Positions 58,878-64,000 of a DNA stretch of 64,000 bases are shown here, piece by piece. The stretch spans positions 1 to 64,000 of the forward strand of contig JAHJQZ010000090.1 of the NCBI GenBank assembly GCA_018818925.1, given 5' to 3'. A program made the translations under genes and the position numbers. Source of the DNA: Alphaproteobacteria bacterium (GTDB lineage: Bacteria > Pseudomonadota > Alphaproteobacteria > Rhizobiales > Devosiaceae). Positions within the stretch are counted from its first letter, which is position 1; each line of letters starts with the position of its first letter. The notes beneath the pieces are model-generated. The model was not told the DNA's origin, did no database searches, and saw nothing but the letters and a program-made list of their open reading frames with translations.

Positions 58878-59627
58878 CTAGATGGTCACGCCGCCATCGA
58901 CCGACACCGCCTGTCCCGTGACGAAACGGGAGTCGTCGGACAACAGGTAGACCACCATCGGAGCGATGTCATCGGTTGTCGCCAGCCGACCAATCGGCTG
59001 GCGGGCGATGAAATCCTTTTCGGCCTGCTCCGGATCGGGCGCGGCGGCGATGCGGCCGCGCAGGGAGGGCGTGTCGACCGTACCTGGGCACAAGGCATTG
59101 CACCGCAGCCCCTTGCCGACGAAATCGATCGCGATGGATTTGGAGAGCCCGATCACCGCCGCCTTGGTCGTGCCATAGGCGGCGCGGTTGACGAAGCCTT
59201 TGATCGACGAGCACATCGACGACATGTTGACAATCGAGGCCGTCCCCGTCGCGGCGGCTCGCTCCAGCATGCCCGGCAGGAAGGCCCGGCACATCCTGAC
59301 CATAGAGGTGACGTTGACGTCGACGCAAAAGGCCCAGGCCGCGTCGTCGAGACCGAGAATGGTGCCGTTGTGGACATAGCCGACGCAGTTGAACAGCCCG
59401 TCGAGCGGCGGCAGATCGGCGGCGAGCGCCGCGATCTCCTCGGGCTTGGTGACATCGAGCCGCCGCGTTTCCACGCCCTTGGCCTGATTGCCAAGCCCGG
59501 CGAGCGTCTCCTGGTTGATATCGGTGGCGATCACCCGCGCCCCTTCGGCGGCGCATTTGAGCGCCGAAGCCCGGCCGATGCCCTGGCCCGCCGCCGTCAC
59601 CAATATGGTTTTCCCCTCGAGCCGCAT
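58878..59627 (-). CDS. SDR-family oxidoreductase, 2-keto-3-deoxy-L-fuconate dehydrogenase-like
   Basis: The 249-aa short-chain dehydrogenase has the NAD-binding TAAGQGIGRASA near residue 12, the NCVGYVHNGTILG region, active-site Ser in VNMSSMCSSIKGF and the Tyr-Lys pair in YGTTKAAVIGLSKSIA. The start MRLEGKTILVTAAGQGIGRA resembles 2-keto-3-deoxy-L-fuconate dehydrogenases, which oxidise C4 to give the diketo acid for the neighbouring FAH hydrolase. An upstream frame to 59663 is not conserved. It follows the LacI gene by 52 bp in the same direction. Confidence 0.88.
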   Translation of the reverse strand: MRLEGKTILVTAAGQGIGRASALKCAAEGARVIATDINQETLAGLGNQAKGVETRRLDVTKPEEIAALAADLPPLDGLFNCVGYVHNGTILGLDDAAWAFCVDVNVTSMVRMCRAFLPGMLERAAATGTASIVNMSSMCSSIKGFVNRAAYGTTKAAVIGLSKSIAIDFVGKGLRCNALCPGTVDTPSLRGRIAAAPDPEQAEKDFIARQPIGRLATTDDIAPMVVYLLSDDSRFVTGQAVSVDGGVTI

Positions 59628-59679
59628 GTCCACCCTCCCCTTGAACGGGAGTCCGGATAACACGTCCGCCGCAATTGGC

Positions 59680-60723
59680 CTAGCGGAGGGCGGGCGCCGT
59701 CGAATCGCGCACGATGAGCCGGACGGCCGTCTCGGTATAGGTCGCGAGCCCGTCCTTGAGCCGGATGCGCTCGACCAGCCGGTTGACGCTGCGCGCCCCG
59801 ATATCCTCGGATTCGACCCGCACCGTGGTCAGCGGCACCGAATTGAGCGCCGCCGTCGAGATGTCGTCGAAACCGATGACCGACACATCGCCCGGCACGT
59901 TCAGTCCGGTCTCGGCCAGGGCCGCGATGGCGCCGAAGGCACAGGCATCGTTGAAGCATTGCACGGCGGTGAAATCGGCCCCACCCCGTTCCTCGATGCG
60001 CCGCTTGACGGCGCGATAGGCGACATCGGTGCGCAGCACCTCGAGTTCGACGACCAGGTCGTCATCCGCCCTGATGCCGGATTCGCGCATGGCCCGGTGC
60101 GTGCCGCGCATGCGGTCGCGAATGGTCGGGCGTTCGGAATGAGCCAGCGTCAGGATGCGCGTATGCCCAAGCTCGATGAGATGATGAGCGCTCAGATAGC
60201 CACCGGTGCCGTTGGCGGGCGCCACCGCGTCGAGCCGCATCAGCGGTTCGCGGCCATTGACGATGACGGCCGGAATGCCGCGTTCATGCAAGGTCTGGAC
60301 GAAGTCCTCGCGCTGCATGGACAAGAGAAGGTAGCCCGAAGGCTCGCCAGCCGGTTCGATCTGCGCGAAGCCGGCGGGACCGATCAGCGTCACCGTCAGC
60401 GAAATGCCGAGCTCGCGCGCGCGCCGCTGGATGCCGCGATGCACCGCCTGGTTGAACTCGCCGGTATCGGCCTCGGCCAGATGCAGGTCGGTCAGAACCG
60501 ACAATTGCGTGATGCCCGGCAGGGCGCCGGCATAGTTGAGCCGCTCCGCCGTCGACTGGATGCGCGAGCGCACGTCGCCGGAAATGCCGGGCGCGCCGTT
60601 GAGCGCCCGCGACGCCGTGCTCACCGAAACGCCGACCGCCTCGGCGATGTCGCGCAAGGTCACCCGCCCCGAGCGTACCGAGACATCCTCCCTTGCGGCG
60701 GAAGGCGCATCAATGTCCGCCAT
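59680..60723 (-). CDS. LacI-family transcriptional regulator
   Basis: The 347-aa regulator has a typical LacI helix-turn-helix, VTLRDIAEAVGVSVSTASRALNG, after about 20 extra residues. The periplasmic-binding-protein-like effector domain then covers residues 80-340, with TAVQCFNDACAFGAIAALAE and DVSVIGFDDISTAALNSVPLTTVR near its end. It stands between the SDR/FAH genes, on its own strand, and the divergent lyase-transporter genes, so it probably controls both. A palindrome with the central CpG of LacI-type operators, TTGCGCAA, lies in the divergent spacer (60816-60823). The effector is unknown, likely the sugar acid or oligosaccharide degraded here. Confidence 0.92.
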   Translation of the reverse strand: MADIDAPSAAREDVSVRSGRVTLRDIAEAVGVSVSTASRALNGAPGISGDVRSRIQSTAERLNYAGALPGITQLSVLTDLHLAEADTGEFNQAVHRGIQRRARELGISLTVTLIGPAGFAQIEPAGEPSGYLLLSMQREDFVQTLHERGIPAVIVNGREPLMRLDAVAPANGTGGYLSAHHLIELGHTRILTLAHSERPTIRDRMRGTHRAMRESGIRADDDLVVELEVLRTDVAYRAVKRRIEERGGADFTAVQCFNDACAFGAIAALAETGLNVPGDVSVIGFDDISTAALNSVPLTTVRVESEDIGARSVNRLVERIRLKDGLATYTETAVRLIVRDSTAPALR

Positions 60724-60812
60724 CGGCACAATTCTCCTCGTCCGGCTCCGGCAGTTCCCAAGCATTCGCCTAATGGTTTTGCCAGTGTGGCACAAGTCAT
60801 GCCGCAATGCAA

Positions 60813-60826
60813 AATTTGCGCAATTT
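60813..60826. promoter_or_regulatory. Candidate LacI-family operator
   Basis: AATTTGCGCAATTT is a near-perfect palindrome around CG, the usual centre of LacI-family operators. It sits in the 204-bp divergent spacer. A wider ATGCAA (60806-60811) and TTGCAT (60835-60840) inverted pair frames it, and an 11-bp palindrome GCAAAATTTGC overlaps its left side. Confidence 0.45.
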
Positions 60827-60857
60827 CCGCAAAGTTGCATTCATAGGTAAATTTCTC

Positions 60858-60886
60858 TTGACTTTGCGGCGGCCGGCTGGCTGATT
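60858..60886 (+). promoter_or_regulatory. Possible promoter of the heparinase-transporter genes
   Basis: TTGACT (60858-60863) and CTGATT (60881-60886) are spaced by 17 bp on the plus strand, about 30 bp downstream of the candidate LacI operator. The -35 is good and the -10 weak. Confidence 0.35.
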
Positions 60887-60927
60887 TTGCTTCTAGGAAG
60901 TCGACGCAGTGCGACAAGGGGGGAAAC

Positions 60928-62766
60928 GTGCGCAGCGTGGCGGACCATCGCCAGGGCACGGGGGCATTTCGGCGGATCGCCGAGGGTCTTGGCGACCTTC
61001 CGGTCATGCTGCCCGACTTCGTTGCGGCTCCGCCCGCTTCCGACCGCGCCTTCTGGACCGGCCTGCCCAAGGACATGGCGCGCGCCATCCTTGTGGATGC
61101 GGAAACGGCCCTCGATCGACCCTGGCCCACCCTCACCGCCACCGCCTATCGCGCCTTCACCCTGACCGGCGACCGCGCTGGCTACGAGGCCGACTATTTC
61201 GAACGCCGCCGCCGCCTCAACGCGCTGGCCCTCGCCGAAGCCATCAAAGCCGAAGGCCGGTTCACCGATGCGATGATCGACGGGCTTGTGCTCGTTTGCG
61301 AGGAAAGCGGCTGGCAATTGCCGGCCCATAACTCCCAGGAACGCGACGGCCGGCACGACCCCCTGCCCGATCCCGACCGCCCGGTGATCGACCTGTTCGC
61401 GGCCGAGACCGCTGCCCAGCTCGCCATGGTCGCCGCGCTTCATGCCGAAACGCTGGCCAAGGCCTGCCCGATGGTTCTCGCCCGCATCGACCGCGAGATC
61501 GAAAGGCGCATCGCCCGACCCTATCTCGACCGGCATTTCTGGTGGATGGGCAATGGCGTCGACCGCATGATCAACTGGACGCCCTGGTGTACCCAGAACG
61601 TGCTTTTGAGCACCTTCTGCCGCCCGACCGATCAGGGCACCCGACGCGCCGCCGTCGCGAAAGCCGTGGCCAGCCTCGACGATTTTTTCGACTCCTATGG
61701 CGAGGACGGCGCCTGCGACGAAGGTCCGCAATACTACCGCCACGCCGCTTTGTGCCTGTTCGGCGCGCTCAGCGTCCTCGATGCCGTGGCGCCGGGCGCC
61801 TTCGCTCCGCTGTGGCGCCTGCCCAAACTCAGGAACATGGCCGCGTACATCCGCAACGTGCATGTGGACGGCCGCACCTATATCAACTTCGCCGACGCCT
61901 CGGCCGTGCTCGATCCATGCGGCGCCCGCGAATATCTGTTCGGCAGGAAAGTCGGTTCCGCCGATCTTTCTTCCTTCGCCGCCATGGACGCCCGCACCGA
62001 TCCGCGCCCCGACCTGCCGGACGAGATCAATCTCTGGTACCGGCTTCTGGCGCTTGCGACCTCGGACGAGATGGCGGCTGTGTCCGACCGTGCCGGCCCC
62101 GTTCCCGACCTGTGGTTCGAGAGCGTCGGCCTGTTCGTCGTCCGCGACGACCGCTTCGTCGTTGCCGCCAAGGCCGGCGCCAATGACGACGGGCACAACC
62201 ACAACGATGTCGGCTCGGTCACCGTCTATAAGAACGGCCGCCCGCTGCTGATCGATATCGGCGTCGAGACCTATACCAAAAAGACCTTCTCGCCCGAGCG
62301 CTACGACATCTGGACCATGCAGTCGGGTTTTCACAACCTGCCAAGCTTTGACGGCATCGGCCAAAGCGCCGGGGCCGAATTCGCCGCGCGCGACGTCGCG
62401 GTCGACCTCGCCGCCGAGGCGCCATGGATCGATATGGACATTGCCGGCGCCTATCCGCCCGCCGCCGGCGTTAGGCGCTACCGCCGAACCGTGCGGCTTT
62501 TGAAGAGCGCCCACGTCGAGATCGCCGACAGCCATGACGGCACCGGCGCCGCCGTTCTGTCGCTGATGGTCGCCGAGGCACCCGTGGTGTCGGATGGGCA
62601 CATCCGGCTCGGCGATCTCGCCGAAATCGCCGTGACCGGCGCCGGCGACATCGGCGTCGAGACCATTGGAATCAAAGACCCGCGCCTTCGCCAGGCGTGG
62701 CCCGACACCCTTTACCGCATTCTCGTGCCGATGGCCGGAAGCGAACTCAACCTGACCATCTCGTGA
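60928..62766 (+). CDS. Heparinase II/III-like polysaccharide lyase, cytoplasmic
   Basis: The 612-aa product starts with GTG at 60928 after GGGGGG. It has an N-terminal alpha-barrel part (about 1-350, with WWMGNGVDRMINWTPWCTQN and the DEGPQYYRHA stretch) and a C-terminal beta-sandwich. The family signature is GHNHNDVGSVTVYKNGRPLLIDIG, with FSPERYDIWTMQSGFHNLP after it. Such lyases cut uronic-acid-containing chains (heparinoids, alginate oligomers and others). No signal peptide is seen, so it should act on oligosaccharides brought in by the ABC transporter that follows 13 bp downstream. The substrate cannot be told from sequence alone. Confidence 0.87.
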   Translation: MRSVADHRQGTGAFRRIAEGLGDLPVMLPDFVAAPPASDRAFWTGLPKDMARAILVDAETALDRPWPTLTATAYRAFTLTGDRAGYEADYFERRRRLNALALAEAIKAEGRFTDAMIDGLVLVCEESGWQLPAHNSQERDGRHDPLPDPDRPVIDLFAAETAAQLAMVAALHAETLAKACPMVLARIDREIERRIARPYLDRHFWWMGNGVDRMINWTPWCTQNVLLSTFCRPTDQGTRRAAVAKAVASLDDFFDSYGEDGACDEGPQYYRHAALCLFGALSVLDAVAPGAFAPLWRLPKLRNMAAYIRNVHVDGRTYINFADASAVLDPCGAREYLFGRKVGSADLSSFAAMDARTDPRPDLPDEINLWYRLLALATSDEMAAVSDRAGPVPDLWFESVGLFVVRDDRFVVAAKAGANDDGHNHNDVGSVTVYKNGRPLLIDIGVETYTKKTFSPERYDIWTMQSGFHNLPSFDGIGQSAGAEFAARDVAVDLAAEAPWIDMDIAGAYPPAAGVRRYRRTVRLLKSAHVEIADSHDGTGAAVLSLMVAEAPVVSDGHIRLGDLAEIAVTGAGDIGVETIGIKDPRLRQAWPDTLYRILVPMAGSELNLTIS

Positions 62767-62779
62767 CGACGGTATTAAG

Positions 62780-63730
62780 ATGACCGAGACGACGACACAA
62801 CCGGCAACGGCCCAGCCGCCCACCCGCGTGGCGGTGTCGCGGCGCTGGCGCAAGATCGGCAACCTTCTGACCGCCTATTCGTTCATCGCGCCCAATTTCA
62901 TCGGTTTCGCCGTCTTCACGCTCGGCCCGATCGTTTTCGCCTTCCTGCTCGCCTTCATGCACTGGGACGGCAACAACCCGATCGAGTGGGCGGGTCTCGA
63001 CAATTTCTTCAAGCTGTTCCGCGACCGGGTGTTCATCGCCTCGTTCTGGAACACCATCATCTATACGGGCGCGACGGTGCCGCTGACCCTGGTTTGCGCC
63101 CTCGGGCTCGCCATCCTGCTCAACCAGCAGATCTTCGCGCGCAATTTCTTCCGCACCATCGCCTTTTTCCCCTATGTCGCCTCGCTTATTGCCGTCGCCG
63201 TGGTGTGGAACATGCTGTTCCATCCCGAATTCGGGCCGGTGAACATGGTGCTGTACACTCTCGGCGTCGATCCCAAGGATCTGCCGCGCTGGGCCGCCGG
63301 CAAGGACTGGGCCATGATCACCGTCATCATGTTCTCGGTGTGGAAGAACATGGGCTACTTCATGGTCATCTACCTGGCCGGCCTCCAGGGGATATCCGCC
63401 GAGCTCTACGAGGCCGCCGATATCGACGGCGCCACCGCCTGGCAGAAATTCTGGCGCATCACGCTACCGCAGCTCGGGCCGACCACCTTCTTCGTGTCGG
63501 TCATGCTGACCATCACCTCGTTCAAGGTATTCGACCAGGTCTTCATGATCACCCAGGGCGGGCCCGGCACGTCGACCATGGTGCTGGTCTACCACATCTA
63601 CAACGAGGCCTTCGTCTCCTGGGATCTCGGCTATTCGAGCATGGTGGCGCTGGTTCTGTTCTTCCTCGTGCTCGGCATCACCCTCATCCAGTTTCGCCTG
63701 ACGCGCGAGAACGAGGAGAACCTCGCATGA
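62780..63730 (+). CDS. Carbohydrate ABC transporter permease (MalF/UgpA type)
   Basis: This 316-aa permease has six predicted helices, the first at about residues 30-55 after a polar N terminus. The EAA loop ELYEAADIDGATAWQKFWRITLP, which touches the ATPase, lies around 225-245. It resembles UgpA/MalF-type permeases of CUT1 sugar importers. It follows the lyase gene by 13 bp and overlaps the next permease by ATGA, so lyase and transporter probably form one operon. Solute-binding protein and ATPase genes are not in the window and may lie downstream. Confidence 0.93.
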   Translation: MTETTTQPATAQPPTRVAVSRRWRKIGNLLTAYSFIAPNFIGFAVFTLGPIVFAFLLAFMHWDGNNPIEWAGLDNFFKLFRDRVFIASFWNTIIYTGATVPLTLVCALGLAILLNQQIFARNFFRTIAFFPYVASLIAVAVVWNMLFHPEFGPVNMVLYTLGVDPKDLPRWAAGKDWAMITVIMFSVWKNMGYFMVIYLAGLQGISAELYEAADIDGATAWQKFWRITLPQLGPTTFFVSVMLTITSFKVFDQVFMITQGGPGTSTMVLVYHIYNEAFVSWDLGYSSMVALVLFFLVLGITLIQFRLTRENEENLA

Positions 63731-64000
63731 GTATCGATGCGATGCCTGCCCCCGCCGCTCTCAAGCGCCCGCGCCGCCGCGTCAACTGGGGCCTGATCAC
63801 CACCTATGTGATCGTCATCCTCGTTACCCTGACCATGCTGGCGCCGTTCATATGGATGATTTCGGCCTCGCTGAAGCTCGATCGCGACGTCTTTGCCTTC
63901 CCGATCCAGTGGATTCCGGAAAACCCGCGCTGGGAGAACTTCGTCGAGATCTGGACCAAGATCCCGCTCGGCCTGTTCGTCATGAACACCTTTCAACTGA
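63727..64000 (+). CDS. Carbohydrate ABC transporter permease (MalG/UgpE type), truncated at window end
   Basis: The ATG at 63727 overlaps the stop of the preceding permease. The visible 91 codons read a Pro/Arg-rich N terminus, a first helix (LITTYVIVILVTLTMLAPF) and the typical WMISASLKLDRDVF...WIPENPRWENFVEIW segment of the second permease of CUT1 importers. The rest lies beyond the window, so it is cut by the edge, not a pseudogene. Confidence 0.9.
   Translation, partial: MSIDAMPAPAALKRPRRRVNWGLITTYVIVILVTLTMLAPFIWMISASLKLDRDVFAFPIQWIPENPRWENFVEIWTKIPLGLFVMNTFQL

Noticed and set aside
1-64000. tRNA, rRNA, CRISPR arrays, insertion sequences, prophage
   Set aside because: I looked in all larger spacers and saw no cloverleaf with CCA end, no regular spaced repeats, and no transposase or phage-type genes.

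Overview
The window is high-GC (by eye around 65%), tightly packed and almost free of mobile DNA. Gene order and gene types point to an alphaproteobacterium of the Hyphomicrobiales (Rhizobiales). The chain trpDC-moaC-moeA-lexA / gltX-gltA-lpx-bamA-rseP-cdsA-uppS-frr-pyrH-tsf-rpsB-dnaE-lol-proS-rnj-birA-nuoN..A is a core arrangement of that order. The LexA operators are of the alphaproteobacterial GTTC-N7-GTTC type, ProS is of the short form, and NuoE carries a C-terminal extension. Separate trpE and trpG genes argue against Rhizobiaceae and Brucella, where TrpE(G) is fused. A Devosia-like lineage is possible, but I cannot fix the genus.

Layout. (1) 1-6086, plus strand: tryptophan genes trpE (5' end cut off by the window), trpG, trpD and trpC, then moaC and moeA for molybdenum cofactor, then lexA behind two SOS boxes. 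(2) 6087-9337: a palindromic repeat, a sugar-acid dehydratase and a divergent SMP-30 lactonase, which look like an accessory insertion in the core chain. (3) 9356-14414: comEC, gltX and gltA. (4) 14440-27290, minus strand: envelope and translation genes (lpxB, lpxA, fabZ, lpxD, bamA, rseP, cdsA, uppS, frr, pyrH, tsf, rpsB). Two usual members, dxr and lpxI, are absent from their normal slots. (5) 27291-37811, minus strand: dnaE, an unannotated 32-codon membrane-peptide ORF behind three SOS boxes, lolD, the lol permease, proS, a DUF1467-like protein, rnj and birA. A plus-strand candidate small RNA sits between proS and the DUF1467-like gene. (6) 37936-52775, minus strand: a complete 14-subunit NADH dehydrogenase I operon, nuoA to nuoN, with a small extra membrane-protein gene between nuoE and nuoF. 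(7) 53228-57951: a small outer-membrane barrel gene and, divergent from it, four unrecognised genes. These encode a coiled-coil membrane protein, a VWA-like protein, a MotA/TolQ/ExbB-like protein and a MotB/OmpA-like protein. The promoter region carries two CtrA-type boxes. (8) 57964-64000: a sugar-acid or uronate-type catabolic module with an FAH-family hydrolase, an SDR, a LacI regulator, a cytoplasmic heparinase II/III-like lyase and two ABC sugar permeases. The second permease is cut by the window end.

The most interesting parts are the four-gene stator-like operon with CtrA boxes (53794-57951) and the SOS-controlled 32-aa membrane peptide (30825-31015), which resembles in design the Caulobacter cell-division inhibitor SidA. 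Next come the candidate small RNA at about 34731-34874 and the missing dxr and lpxI. I saw no tRNA, rRNA, CRISPR array, insertion sequence or prophage.
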